The notes beneath the pieces were generated by a model that had not been told where the DNA came from, searched no databases, and saw nothing but the letters and a program-made list of their open reading frames with translations. A stretch of DNA of 64,000 bases from Streptomyces sp. NBC_01485 (GTDB taxonomy: Bacteria > Actinomycetota > Actinomycetes > Streptomycetales > Streptomycetaceae). This document shows positions 1 to 8,132 of this stretch, piece after piece; within the stretch, counting starts at the first letter, position 1, and every line of letters starts with the position of its first letter. The position numbers and the translations under genes were made by a program. Location of the stretch: NCBI RefSeq assembly GCF_036227125.1, contig NZ_CP109435.1, positions 2,046,001 through 2,110,000 of the forward strand, given 5' to 3'.

Positions 1-655
1 AGTGGAACTCGGCGTGGTTGCGCGAGACCTGCAGGTCGGAGACGACCAGCTCGTTCTCCAGGGCACGGCCGATGCGCATCACGCGGCCGAGGGAGAACTG
101 GTGGAACGTGGTGGGGCTGCGGTCGCCGTAGACCGGCGGCGCCCCCGCGCCACCACCGGGAACCTTCTGGGCATGGCTTTCGGCCGGTCCCTGCTGCTGC
201 GGGACCTGCGGTGCGGCCTGCTGCGGCTGCTGCCAGCCGGCCTGCGCGGGCGGCGTGCCCTGCGCGGCCTGCGGCTGCGGGGCCTGCTGGGCCGCCCAGC
301 CCGGGTTCGCGGCCTGCGCGGCGTACGGCTGCTGCTGAGGCTGCGCGGCGGGCGCCTGCGCTCCCGCTCCCGTCAGGTTCAGCCGCGGCCCGTCGGTCGC
401 GTTGCCCAGGTGCAGCGCCGAGCCAGGGCCGACCTCCAGCCGCTGGACCCGCTGGCCCTGCGCCCACGTGCCGTTGGTGCTGCCATGGTCCTCGACGACC
501 CAACTGCGGCCGTTGAAGCTGACCGTGGCGTGACGCCAGGAGACCCTGGCGTCGTCTAGGACGACGTCCCCCTGCGGATCACGTCCGAGGGTGTATGTCC
601 TGGACGGATCGAGCGTCCAGGTGCGTCCGTTCAATTCCAGTACGAGTTCCGGCAC
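1..655 (-). CDS. FHA-domain protein, probably an FHA-ABC transporter (partial, N-terminal part)
   Basis: The reading frame starts at a GTG (653-655) and runs off the left edge, leaving about 218 residues. Residues 1-90 form a forkhead-associated domain: a GRDPQGDVVLDD strand-turn, then RVSWRH and DHGSTNGTW, the conserved Arg, Ser/His and Asn-Gly phosphopeptide-binding positions. A linker rich in Ala, Gln and Pro follows (about 95-180). A second FHA begins near residue 185 (RIGRALENELVV, then DLQVSRNHAEF). Paired FHA domains ahead of an ATPase and permease are known from Rv1747-type ABC exporters regulated by Ser/Thr kinases; the ABC part would lie outside the window, so that assignment is inference. 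It is divergent from the membrane protein gene at 903. Confidence 0.85.
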   Translation of the reverse strand, partial: MPELVLELNGRTWTLDPSRTYTLGRDPQGDVVLDDARVSWRHATVSFNGRSWVVEDHGSTNGTWAQGQRVQRLEVGPGSALHLGNATDGPRLNLTGAGAQAPAAQPQQQPYAAQAANPGWAAQQAPQPQAAQGTPPAQAGWQQPQQAAPQVPQQQGPAESHAQKVPGGGAGAPPVYGDRSPTTFHQFSLGRVMRIGRALENELVVSDLQVSRNHAEFH

Positions 656-902
656 TCCAGCCCCACTGAGTTGTCCCCCGATTTAGCCCCATCGACGGGG
701 AGTCTAGGGATGTCGAACATCGGGGGGAACTATTTCAGTAGCGGCCCCCTGACCGAAAGTCGGGCCTTGTGAAGAGCGTGCGTGAGCGTATCGGCCGTTC
801 CCGTTGACGGGGTTGAAACCGGACCGGAGAGTGGTAAAAGCACGCGAGGGGGGACGGAAGCGGCGATCTTCGCCGCTGCGCACCGCGGATCGGGGGGTCT
901 GC

Positions 903-2888
903 ATGAGGGCCGGCACGGGTGTCGAGGGCAGTGGGAGCGCGACGCGTGGTGGGGGCGTGCCGTGGACGGACGTACTGCTGGCCGCCGTCGCCGCGGTGAG
1001 CTGGGCGTTGATCGGGATGGCGGGGACGGCGGCGCTCGGGCTGCATCTGCTGGAGGCGGACTCCGCGGGCTCGTTGGGCCCGATGACGGCCGCGGTGGTG
1101 GCCCTGGGGGCCGGGGGCTCGGTCACTCCGTCCGGCGACGTGTCCGCCTTCGGACTCACGGGCGCGCAGGCGACCACGGCCATCGAGATCACGCCATTGG
1201 GGGTGAGCCTGGTGGGTGCGCTGCTGCTGTCGTGGTTCTTCCTGCGGTCCCTGCGCGCGGCGGGAGTTGTGATCGCCCCGGCCGAACTCCTCGCGCGCGT
1301 CGGCGCGGTGGTCGCGCTGTTCGTGGCGATGCTCGGCGGGCTGGCCTGGGCGGGGCACGACGTCATCACGCTCGACGGGGCCTCGCTGGGTCTGGGTGAT
1401 CTGCCCGGCGGGGGCGGGGGCGGCGCGGGAAGTGGCGGGGGTCTGGACATTCCCGGGCTCGGGGATATCGGGGACATCGGTGGGCTGCTGCCCGACCGGC
1501 TCGGCGATCTGGTCGACGCGAAGGCCGCGGTCGGCTTCACCGTCGACACGGCGCCCACGCTGCTCGGCGGCCTCGGCTGGTGCCTAGGCATCCTGCTGAT
1601 CGCCCTGCTGGCCTCGCGCAGAACGCCGCTGCCGCGCGGCTGGGAGGCGGTGCACCGCGTGGTGCGGCCGGCGGTGTCCGCCGTGGTCACGGTGCTGCTG
1701 GTGGCGGTCGCGGCCGGGTTCACCGCGGCGGCGTACGCGGCGATCGGCGACGACCACCCCCGGCGGATCGCGGGAGCGGCGCTGCTCGGCGCCCCGAACG
1801 GGGTCTGGCTGGGCATCCCGCTCGGCCTGTTCGTCCCGTGGGACGGCCACGCGACGGGAGCCCTGACGAACCTCCTCCCGTCCCCGCTCGACGACCTCCT
1901 ACGCCTCGGCACCGACCGGCCGGTGACACTGGGCCGCCTGGCCGAACTGGACGGCCGGGTGTGGCTGCTGGGCGTGGCGGCGGCCCTGATGATGCTGCTG
2001 GCGGGGGTGCTTACGGCTGTACGGACGCCGGTGGGTGGGGCGGAAGTCGGTGCAGGGGGCGGAGGAGCTGGCGGCGGCGTGATGGGTGGCGGGTCTCGGT
2101 CATGGAGGCGTGGGGTCGGGGGGTTCGTGGGGCGTTGTGCTGTGCGGGTGGGGGTAGTGGGTGCGTTGGCGTTGCCGTTGGTCGTCTGGCTGACGGAGGT
2201 GTCCGTGGACGCCTCGCTGTCCGTGCTGGGGTTCGATGCGTTCGGGGCCGGGGTCGCGTTGCACGGGCGCTTCGGTGCGGCGCTGTTGCTGGGCGCCGTG
2301 TGGGGTGCGGGGGCGGGGGCCGCCGGTGCGTTGCTGGCGTGTGTCACGGGGGCGGCGGGGCGGTGGGCGGCGCCGCTGGCACGGGGTGACCTGGGGGGTG
2401 TGGCGGCGGAGGTTTCCGGCGCGGGCCGTGGGCTTTCGGGGCACGCCGGTGACCGGGCGGGGCCGTACGCGCCGAGTACGTCGTACCGGGCGCCGAATCC
2501 GGCGACCAACCCCTACCTGCGGCTCCCGGAAGGGCTGCTGGACGTGCAGGACGCACGGCCGGAGCCGGAGCCGGAGCCGGCGCAGCGCGAAGGCGGCGGG
2601 AGCGAGCGATCGAGGCCGGGGCCGGGGCAGCGCGAAGGCGGCGGGAGCGAGCGATCGAGGCCGGGGCCGGGGCCGGGGCCGTACGAGAGTTCGCGGCCGG
2701 GCGAGCCCTCGGCGACGGACGGGCGTCCGGACGACGTCTACGGCGCACCGACCGTGGTCCGGCCGATCGGACCGCCTCCCCGCTTGCCGCGTCGGCCTCC
2801 TGGCCGGCGGCCGTCGTCCGGCCCGGACGAGGGGCCGCCTCCCCCACCGCCTGTTCCTCCCCCGCCCCCGCCGAGGGGGTCGCGGTGA
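903..2888 (+). CDS. multi-spanning membrane protein, streptophobe-like
   Basis: A 661-residue protein if the ATG at 903 is used; this start leaves a short cytoplasmic leader before the first hydrophobic segment (DVLLAAVAAVSWALIGMAG). About ten hydrophobic segments alternate with Gly-rich loops (a GGGGGGAGSGGG stretch near residue 170). The last 150 residues are a Pro/Arg/Gly/Glu-rich cytoplasmic tail. The tail contains a perfect 45-bp tandem duplication (15 residues). The layout matches the Streptomyces-restricted streptophobe membrane protein family as I recall it; no biochemical role is known to me. A more upstream in-frame start at 804 is possible but adds a basic leader with no obvious ribosome site. 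Confidence 0.7.
   Translation: MRAGTGVEGSGSATRGGGVPWTDVLLAAVAAVSWALIGMAGTAALGLHLLEADSAGSLGPMTAAVVALGAGGSVTPSGDVSAFGLTGAQATTAIEITPLGVSLVGALLLSWFFLRSLRAAGVVIAPAELLARVGAVVALFVAMLGGLAWAGHDVITLDGASLGLGDLPGGGGGGAGSGGGLDIPGLGDIGDIGGLLPDRLGDLVDAKAAVGFTVDTAPTLLGGLGWCLGILLIALLASRRTPLPRGWEAVHRVVRPAVSAVVTVLLVAVAAGFTAAAYAAIGDDHPRRIAGAALLGAPNGVWLGIPLGLFVPWDGHATGALTNLLPSPLDDLLRLGTDRPVTLGRLAELDGRVWLLGVAAALMMLLAGVLTAVRTPVGGAEVGAGGGGAGGGVMGGGSRSWRRGVGGFVGRCAVRVGVVGALALPLVVWLTEVSVDASLSVLGFDAFGAGVALHGRFGAALLLGAVWGAGAGAAGALLACVTGAAGRWAAPLARGDLGGVAAEVSGAGRGLSGHAGDRAGPYAPSTSYRAPNPATNPYLRLPEGLLDVQDARPEPEPEPAQREGGGSERSRPGPGQREGGGSERSRPGPGPGPYESSRPGEPSATDGRPDDVYGAPTVVRPIGPPPRLPRRPPGRRPSSGPDEGPPPPPPVPPPPPPRGSR
2583..2672 (+). 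repeat. perfect 45-bp tandem duplication inside the membrane protein gene
   Basis: Copy 1 is 2583-2627 and copy 2 is 2628-2672. Each encodes a 15-residue unit beginning QREGGGSERSRPG. The copies look identical at the DNA level, which suggests a recent slippage or duplication event that kept the frame. A short run of GGAGCC repeats precedes it. Confidence 0.9.
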
Positions 2889-3002
2889 CGGTCGCGGTCG
2901 GCTGTTGGGGTGTTCGCCACCCCGCCGCCATTCACTGTTCCCCGTCCGTCAGGCGGACCTGAGCGGCGGAAGGCACTGGGTGCCGGATACGGTGGGTACA
3001 CC

Positions 3003-4217
3003 ATGAGCGCTTTGCAGACTTCGTCCCCCGACGTCCCCACGCTCCTTGTCAAGATCTTCGGCAAGGACAGACCGGGCATCACGGCCGGCCTCTTCGACAC
3101 CCTCGCCGCCTACTCCGTCGACGTGGTCGACATCGAGCAGGTCGTCACCCGAGGCCGGATGGTGCTGTGCGCGCTCGTGACCGAGCCGCAGGCCGGCCTC
3201 GAGGGGGACCTGCGGTCGACGGTCCACAGCTGGGCCGAGTCGATGAAGATGCAGGCGGAGATCATCTCCGGTCTCGGCGACAACCGGCCGCGCGGCCTCG
3301 GACGGTCGCTGGTCACCGTGCTCGGGCATCCGCTCACCGCGCGGGCCACGGCGGCGATCGCCGCGAAGATCACGAAGGCCGGCGGCAACATCGACCGTGT
3401 CTTCCGGCTGGCCAAGTACCCGGTCACCGCCGTCGAGTTCGCCGTCTCCGGGGTGAAGACCGAGCCGTTGCGCACCGCCCTGGTCACGGACGCGGCGGTG
3501 CTCGGTGTGGACGTCGCCGTGGTGGACGCGGGGCTGTACCGGCGGGCCCAGCGGCTCGTCGTCATGGACGTCGACTCCACTCTCATCCAGGACGAGGTGA
3601 TCGAGCTCTTCGCCGCGCACGCCGGCTGCGAGGACAAGGTCGCCGAGGTGACGGCGGCCGCGATGCGCGGTGAGCTCGACTTCGAGCAGTCGCTGCACGC
3701 GCGCGTGGCGCTGCTGGCGGGGCTGGACGCCTCGGTCGTGGACAAGGTGCGCGCCGAGGTGCGGCTGACGCCGGGTGCGCGCACGCTGATCCGGACGCTG
3801 AAGCGGCTCGGCTACCAGGTGGGCGTCGTCTCCGGTGGTTTCACCCAGGTCACCGACGATCTGCAGGAGCGGCTCGGGCTGGACTTCGCCCAGGCCAACA
3901 CGCTGGAGATCATCGACGGCAAGCTGACCGGCAGGGTCACCGGCGAGATCGTGGACCGTGCGGGCAAGGCTCGGCTTCTGCGCAGGTTCGCCGCCGAGGC
4001 GGGCGTACCGCTGTCACAGACCGTGGCGATCGGTGACGGCGCCAATGACTTGGACATGCTCAACGCGGCCGGTCTCGGGGTCGCCTTCAACGCCAAGCCG
4101 GTGGTGCGCGAGGCGGCGCACACGGCGGTGAACGTGCCGTTCCTGGACACCGTCCTGTATCTGCTGGGCATCACCCGCGAAGAGGTCGAGGCCGCGGAGA
4201 CGCACGACGAGCAGTAG
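3003..4217 (+). CDS. serB: phosphoserine phosphatase SerB with N-terminal ACT domains
   Basis: Last step of serine biosynthesis: dephosphorylates O-phospho-L-serine in the cytoplasm. The 404-residue product has ACT-type regulatory segments (residues 1-170, beginning LLVKIFGKDRPGIT) followed by a HAD phosphatase domain. The nucleophile motif DVDSTLIQDE lies near residue 189, a Ser-Gly-Gly motif (VVSGGFTQV) follows, and GDGANDLDML near residue 344 binds Mg2+. The ATG at 3003 was chosen because it gives the usual SerB N-terminus; an in-frame extension to 2910 would add unrelated Pro-rich sequence. It is followed by a hairpin and is convergent with the SixA-like gene. Confidence 0.95.
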   Translation: MSALQTSSPDVPTLLVKIFGKDRPGITAGLFDTLAAYSVDVVDIEQVVTRGRMVLCALVTEPQAGLEGDLRSTVHSWAESMKMQAEIISGLGDNRPRGLGRSLVTVLGHPLTARATAAIAAKITKAGGNIDRVFRLAKYPVTAVEFAVSGVKTEPLRTALVTDAAVLGVDVAVVDAGLYRRAQRLVVMDVDSTLIQDEVIELFAAHAGCEDKVAEVTAAAMRGELDFEQSLHARVALLAGLDASVVDKVRAEVRLTPGARTLIRTLKRLGYQVGVVSGGFTQVTDDLQERLGLDFAQANTLEIIDGKLTGRVTGEIVDRAGKARLLRRFAAEAGVPLSQTVAIGDGANDLDMLNAAGLGVAFNAKPVVREAAHTAVNVPFLDTVLYLLGITREEVEAAETHDEQ

Positions 4218-4262
4218 CCCGGTGCTGAGCGAGCGGTAACCCGGGGCCGGGATACCGTCGGC

Positions 4263-4303
4263 CGCGAAATGTGACACATCCGCCCGGGAGTGTCACATTC
4301 GCG
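4263..4303. terminator. bidirectional hairpin between convergent serB and the sixA-like gene
   Basis: Arms cgcgaaatgtgacac (4263-4277) and gtgtcacattcgcg (4290-4303) pair over about 14 bp with one bulged A and a 12-nt loop. It lies between the 3' ends of two convergent genes, so it most likely terminates both. The TGTGACAC/GTGTCACA arms also look like an operator, but no promoter is expected here. Confidence 0.65.
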
Positions 4304-4377
4304 GAACTGGGACCCGGCTGCCCGTGGATTCGCCAGCAGCATCCCGTCGGCGGTGCCGGGCCCCGGCGCGCGGTGGG

Positions 4378-4896
4378 CTACTCGGAGGGCGCCCAGTAGT
4401 CGAGCAGCGTGGCCGTGCCCGGTTCCAGGGACTTCCAGGTGCCGTCGAAGGAGACGACGACGAAGGCGGCGGCCGGGAACCCGCGGCGGTGCATCCGCTC
4501 GCCCGCGTCACCGGCGGCCTGGCCGGACAGGACGTCGGCGAGTCCCTGGACGCCCGGGTTGTGGCCGATCAGGACGAGGTTGCGCACGTCGTCGGGTGTC
4601 TCGTTGAGCAGGGCGATCAGCTCGCCCGGCGTGGCCTCGTAGATCCGCTCCTCGTAGACGGTTTTCGGCCGCTGTGGGAACTCCTGGACGGCGAGCTTCC
4701 ACGTCTCCCGGGTGCGGACCGCGGTGGAGCACAGGGCCAGGTCGAAGGGGATGCCGGTGTCGGTCAGCCTGTGTCCGGCGACGGCGGCGTCCTTACGCCC
4801 CCGTTCAGCGAGCGGGCGCTCGTGGTCGGTCACCTGGGGCCAGTCGGCTTTCGCATGGCGGAAGAGGACGATCCTGCGGGGTTCTGCGACGCTCAT
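4378..4896 (-). CDS. SixA-like histidine phosphatase family protein
   Basis: A 172-residue member of the histidine phosphatase superfamily. The N-terminus carries the phosphate-binding LFRHAKADW motif (Arg13, His14 catalytic), followed by RTRETWKLAV and, near the C-terminal third, VLIGHNPGVQGL with the second catalytic His. These are hallmarks of SixA-type phosphohistidine phosphatases; the substrate here is unknown. The start at 4896 places RHAK 13 residues in, as usual for the family; a longer open frame to 5004 adds unlikely residues. Convergent with serB. Confidence 0.88.
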   Translation of the reverse strand: MSVAEPRRIVLFRHAKADWPQVTDHERPLAERGRKDAAVAGHRLTDTGIPFDLALCSTAVRTRETWKLAVQEFPQRPKTVYEERIYEATPGELIALLNETPDDVRNLVLIGHNPGVQGLADVLSGQAAGDAGERMHRRGFPAAAFVVVSFDGTWKSLEPGTATLLDYWAPSE

Positions 4897-5008
4897 GAGT
4901 CCCAGCTTCGCATGAAACAGGCCATGGGGCGCAGGGAGTTGACATGCGGCTTCACCAGCGGTCCGAAGGCGGCCGGAGCCGCCCTCGCGGGGTGCGACAG
5001 GCACCGTC

Positions 5009-5215
5009 CTAGCGTGCGATCAGTTGCTGCACGCGCTCGACGAGCTGGGTGATCGCCGGGTCGCCGGTGGCCGCGTGGGCGTCGGCCGGGTTCAGTATCA
5101 GCACGAACAGGGTGATGAAGGCGAGGGTCGGCAGGGCGAGGGCCCACCAGGGCAGCCGGGTGCCGACGCCGCCCGAGGTGGCCGACTGGGGCCGGGTGTG
5201 CGTTGGGGCCGACAT
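5009..5215 (-). CDS. small single-pass membrane protein
   Basis: A 68-residue protein. It has a short polar N-terminus (MSAPTHTRPQ), one hydrophobic helix (about residues 22-42, WWALALPTLAFITLFVLIL) and a C-terminal amphipathic segment (ITQLVERVQQLIAR). The NPADAHA stretch after the helix suggests an exported C-terminus. Codon use is typical of the region. Function not recognised. The frame extends upstream to 5306, but the ATG at 5215 gives the better membrane protein. Confidence 0.65.
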   Translation of the reverse strand: MSAPTHTRPQSATSGGVGTRLPWWALALPTLAFITLFVLILNPADAHAATGDPAITQLVERVQQLIAR

Positions 5216-5441
5216 GGGTGCCTCCGCTGTCTTCGAGTGGTCCGGCGTCCGTCCGAGGTCCGTGGACGTCCGTGGACCGTGGCAGGTGTTTCCGCGTCGC
5301 GGTCACAACTCGAAGTTACGGAATCGGCGGCCCCCAACCCATCCGGAGATCCACCCACTTGACCCTGACCTCCACCCCCTAGGGGACAGGGGGGTTAACC
5401 CCACCCCCGCTCCCTTCCCCTGGTACAGCGGGGCCGGGCGA

Positions 5442-5558
5442 TCAGGGTGAGGCGATGGTCGCGATGACGGCGATGATCACGAAGATGGCGAAGAACGAGC
5501 CGAAGACGAGCAGCATCTTCTTCTGGCCGTTCTGCGGATTCGGGTCGAGCAGAGGCAT
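5442..5558 (-). CDS. SGM_5486-family transporter-associated mini-protein
   Basis: A 38-residue protein, MPLLDPNPQNGQKK followed by one transmembrane helix ending IATIASP. This matches the very small family that NCBI names SGM_5486 transporter-associated protein, usually encoded directly after a CynX/NimT-type MFS transporter. Here the transporter (5559-6790) is wrecked, but this gene is intact and its frame is continuous with the end of the MFS frame, with no stop codon between them. Whether it is still expressed is unclear because the upstream promoter appears to be lost. Confidence 0.75.
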   Translation of the reverse strand: MPLLDPNPQNGQKKMLLVFGSFFAIFVIIAVIATIASP

Positions 5559-6790
5559 ACGGCCAAGTCTCGCACCCCGCGCCCGTGACGCCTCCTCCGG
5601 GGTCAGCGGGCGGCTTCCGCCTCCCACCCGTGCGGTCAAGCCCACCAGGACGCCCACGACCGTCTGCGGGACCATCAGGGCCGCCATGAGGGCGAGGGGC
5701 AGGCCCCAGCCGCCGCTGTGCTGGTAGAGCACACCCACCAGGAGCGGGCCGGGGACGGAGATCAGGTAGCCGGTGCTCTGCGCGAAGGCCGACAGCTGGG
5801 CCACGCCCGCGCCGGTCCTGGCACGCATCCCGACCACCGTGAGGGCCAGAGGGAAGGCGCAGTTGGCGACGCCCAGCAGCAGGGCCCAGCCACAGGCACC
5901 GCCGACGGGCGCGAGGTACAGGCCGGCGTATCCGACGAGTCCGCAGTCCCCGAGCGCGACCACGATCGGGCCCTGGTGCGGCAGCCGGGTGGCGACGCGC
6001 GGGATGACGAAGGCCAGGGGCACGCCCATCGCCATCGTCACGGCGAGGAGCAGTCCGGCCGTGCTCGCGGGCACGCCCGCGTCCCGGAAGATCTGCGGCT
6101 CCGGCCCATGGTGATGCAGGCGGCGGTGACCTGGAGACCGAAGAAGACGGCGAGCGCCCAGGCGGTACGGCTCCTGGTGATGCGCAGCGGGACCGACGGC
6201 GTCCGCACGCGCGCGTGGATCTGCGGATCGACTCGCACCGCTCGCTCCCCCGAAGCCCCCGACGCCCCGGCCCCCTCGGCTCCTCCCGCATGTCCGCCGT
6301 CCCCGTACCGCCCGGCACCATGTCCCGGTCCCGGGCCAGTGCCAGTGCCAGTGCCAGTGCCAGTGCCAGTGCCGGCCACGGCAGGACGGCCGCCGCCGCC
6401 AGGGTCGCCCACACCGCGAGGCCGGTCTGCCAACTGCCGCCCAGTGCCTCGGTCATGGGCACGGTGATGGCGGCGGCGGTCGACGTGCCGAGCGCCAGGG
6501 CCATCGAGTACAGGCCGGTCACGGAGCCGACCCGGTCGGGAAAGTGCCGCTTGACGATGACCGGCATCAGGACGTTGCCGACGGCGATGCCCATGAGGGC
6601 GAGGGCGCTGGCGGCGAGGAAGCCGGCCGTGCCGCCCAGGTAGGGGCGGACCAGCAGTCCCGCCGTGATGGCGGCCATGCCCGCGCACACCACCGCGCCC
6701 GGACCGAAGCGGCGGGCGAGACGGGGGGCCATGACGCCGAAGGCGGCGAAGCAGAGCGGCGGCACGGAGGCGAGGAGCTGACGCCGGAGA
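5559..6790 (-). pseudogene. MFS transporter (CynX/NimT type), truncated and twice frameshifted
   Basis: Three pieces in three frames form one MFS permease. Piece 1 (about 6790-6340) reads LLASVPPLCFAAFGVMAPRLARR through VTGLYSMALALGTSTAAA. Piece 2 (about 6250-6110) reads RTAWALAVFFGLQVTAACITMG. Piece 3 (about 6105-5559) reads IFRDAGVPASTAGLLLAVT through to the end. Near 6105 the codons between ITMG and PQIFRDAG are one base short, so a single-base deletion is visible; another shift lies between about 6340 and 6250, next to a GCCAGT hexamer repeat. The N-terminal first helix is missing and the frame stops abruptly beside a GntR remnant. Three separate lesions argue for a true pseudogene rather than one sequencing error. 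Confidence 0.8.
6335..6370. repeat. GCCAGT hexanucleotide repeat, six units
   Basis: Six consecutive GCCAGT units. On the minus strand they encode alternating Ala-Leu in the MFS pseudogene. Because the unit is 6 bp, copy-number change would not shift frame; it marks a slippage-prone site near one of the frameshifts. Confidence 0.9.
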
Positions 6791-6915
6791 CGTACATGGA
6801 CCACACGCGGCTGGTGGACGCGATCCGCGCGGGCGACGCGGAGGCGGCCGCCGTCGAGGCGGCGGGCTGTCCGCTGCTGTGCAGGCCCGGGCGGTTCAGA
6901 TCTTCCGGTGGCTGA
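6783..6915 (+). pseudogene. C-terminal remnant of a GntR/FCD-family regulator
   Basis: The plus strand encodes PETYMDHTRLVDAIRAGDAEAAA before a stop at 6913-6915. This resembles the last helix pair of FCD-type GntR regulators, where an H-x-L-(V/L)-D-A-I-R-x-G-D-x-x-A-A signature is normal. No DNA-binding domain precedes it: the frame abuts the truncated N-terminus of the divergent MFS pseudogene. A deletion that removed the regulator's body, the shared promoter and the transporter's start explains both. The remnant overlaps the 3' end of the secreted protein gene at 6896. Confidence 0.55.
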
Positions 6916-7225
6916 CCCAGGCCGAGCGGACTTCCTTCCAGCAGCGCCCGGTGAGCCGTACGGTCACGGCGGGCCCGGCGTCGGTGGGGGCGCCGTCGGC
7001 GTCGAGGTCCCACCAGCGGTCGCACTCGATGTGGAGGGTGACGCGGTCGGTGTCGGCGTAGGGGTTGTGGCAGTAGGCGACGACATGGGAGCCGTCGACG
7101 CTCGTGCGGCACTCCGCGCCGAACGGTTCGGGCTTCGCCTGCGCGTGGGAGAGGGCCTCATAGGGCGCGCAGAGCGCGAGCGCGACGACGGCGGTCACTG
7201 GGGCGAGGAAACGGGACAGGCGCAC
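6896..7225 (-). CDS. small secreted protein, function unknown
   Basis: A 109-residue protein with a clear signal peptide (MRLSRF, then a hydrophobic APVTAVVALALCAPYEAL core; cleavage probably near SHA-QA). The mature part has four cysteines (ECRT, AYCHNP, IECDRW, GRCWKE), likely two disulfides in the extracytoplasmic space. A C-terminal sheet-like stretch ends in VRSAWVSHRKI. I do not recognise the family. The start at 7225 is preceded by a purine-rich GAGGAGG-type site. Convergent with the GntR remnant. Confidence 0.7.
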   Translation of the reverse strand: MRLSRFLAPVTAVVALALCAPYEALSHAQAKPEPFGAECRTSVDGSHVVAYCHNPYADTDRVTLHIECDRWWDLDADGAPTDAGPAVTVRLTGRCWKEVRSAWVSHRKI

Positions 7226-7302
7226 AAGACAACCTCCTCGGCAGGGCTGGGGAGGGCTGCGCGTGGGTGAACGCGCACTTCATCGTGCCTGGTCGCAGAC
7301 CT

Positions 7303-7333
7303 CACCCGCCCGGCCAGATAGGCCGGACGGGTG
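7303..7333 (-). terminator. hairpin downstream of fabI
   Basis: Arms cacccgcccggcc (7303-7315) and ggccggacgggtg (7321-7333) pair with one mismatch around a 5-nt loop. It lies 27 bp beyond the fabI stop, so it probably terminates the fabG-fabI transcript. Confidence 0.7.
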
Positions 7334-7359
7334 ACGGGTGTGACGGGTGAGCGGCAGCG

Positions 7360-8127
7360 TCACGCTCCGATGGCGTGCAGACCGCCGTCCACGTGGACGA
7401 TCTCGCCCGTGGTCTTCGGGAACCAGTCGCTCAGCAGGGCGACGACGCCCTTGCCGGCCGGCTCGGGGTCCTTGAGGTCCCACTCGAGCGGGGAGCGCTC
7501 GTCCCAGACGGCGGCCAGGTCGGCGAAGCCGGGGATGGACTTGGCGGCCATCGAGCCGATCGGGCCCGCGGAGACGAGGTTGCAGCGGATGTTCTGCTTG
7601 CCCAGGTCGCGCGCCATGTAGCGGCTGGTGGCCTCCAGGGCGGCCTTGGCCGGGCCCATCCAGTCGTACTGCGGCCAGGCGAAGGACGCGTCGAAGGTGA
7701 GGCCGACGACCGAGCCGCCGTTCTGCATCAGCGGCAGGCAGGCCATGGTGAGCGACTTCAGGGAGAACGCCGAGACGTGCATGGCCGTGGCGACCGACTC
7801 GAACGGCGTGTTCAGGAAGTTGCCGCCCAGGGCGTCCTGCGGCGCGAAGCCGATGGAGTGCACGACCCCGTCGAGGCCGCCGAGCTCCTCGCCGACGATG
7901 TCGGCCAGCCGGGCGAGGTGCTCGTCGTTCGTCACGTCGAGCTCGATGACCTTGGTGGGCTTCGGCAGCTTCCTGGCGATGCGCTCGGTCAGCGTGGGCC
8001 GCGGGAACGCGGTCAGGATGATCTCGGCGCCCTGCTCCTGGGCCAGCTTGGCGGTGTGGAAGGCGATGGAGGACTCCATCAGCACACCGGTGATCAGGAC
8101 GCGCTTGCCCTCGAGAATTCCGCTCAT
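7360..8127 (-). CDS. fabI: enoyl-[acyl-carrier-protein] reductase FabI/InhA (NADH)
   Basis: Reduces trans-2-enoyl-ACP in the last step of each fatty acid elongation cycle. The 255-residue SDR-type protein has an NAD-binding N-terminus (RVLITGVLMESSIAFHTAKL) with the FabI-type G-x5-S-I-A-x-x-x-A motif. Its catalytic pair Tyr154 and Lys161 is spaced by six residues (YDWMGPAK), which separates FabI from FabG-like reductases. Ends HVDGGLHAIGA as usual. It starts 5 bp after the fabG stop, so the two form an operon coupling the two reductive steps. Confidence 0.97.
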   Translation of the reverse strand: MSGILEGKRVLITGVLMESSIAFHTAKLAQEQGAEIILTAFPRPTLTERIARKLPKPTKVIELDVTNDEHLARLADIVGEELGGLDGVVHSIGFAPQDALGGNFLNTPFESVATAMHVSAFSLKSLTMACLPLMQNGGSVVGLTFDASFAWPQYDWMGPAKAALEATSRYMARDLGKQNIRCNLVSAGPIGSMAAKSIPGFADLAAVWDERSPLEWDLKDPEPAGKGVVALLSDWFPKTTGEIVHVDGGLHAIGA

Positions 8128-8132
8128 GGTGA

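Noticed and set aside
704..2509. A 601-codon Pro/Ser/Thr/Ala-rich frame opposite the streptophobe-like gene
   Set aside because: It is a shadow of the hydrophobic frame; composition follows directly from the complement of Gly/Ala/Val codons.
4263..4303. CRP-like operator (TGTGACAC ... GTGTCACA)
   Set aside because: It lies between convergent 3' ends with no promoter expected, and the extended stem fits a terminator better.
6335..6370. Phase-variable switch at the GCCAGT repeat
   Set aside because: A 6-bp unit cannot toggle the reading frame, and the gene is already broken elsewhere.
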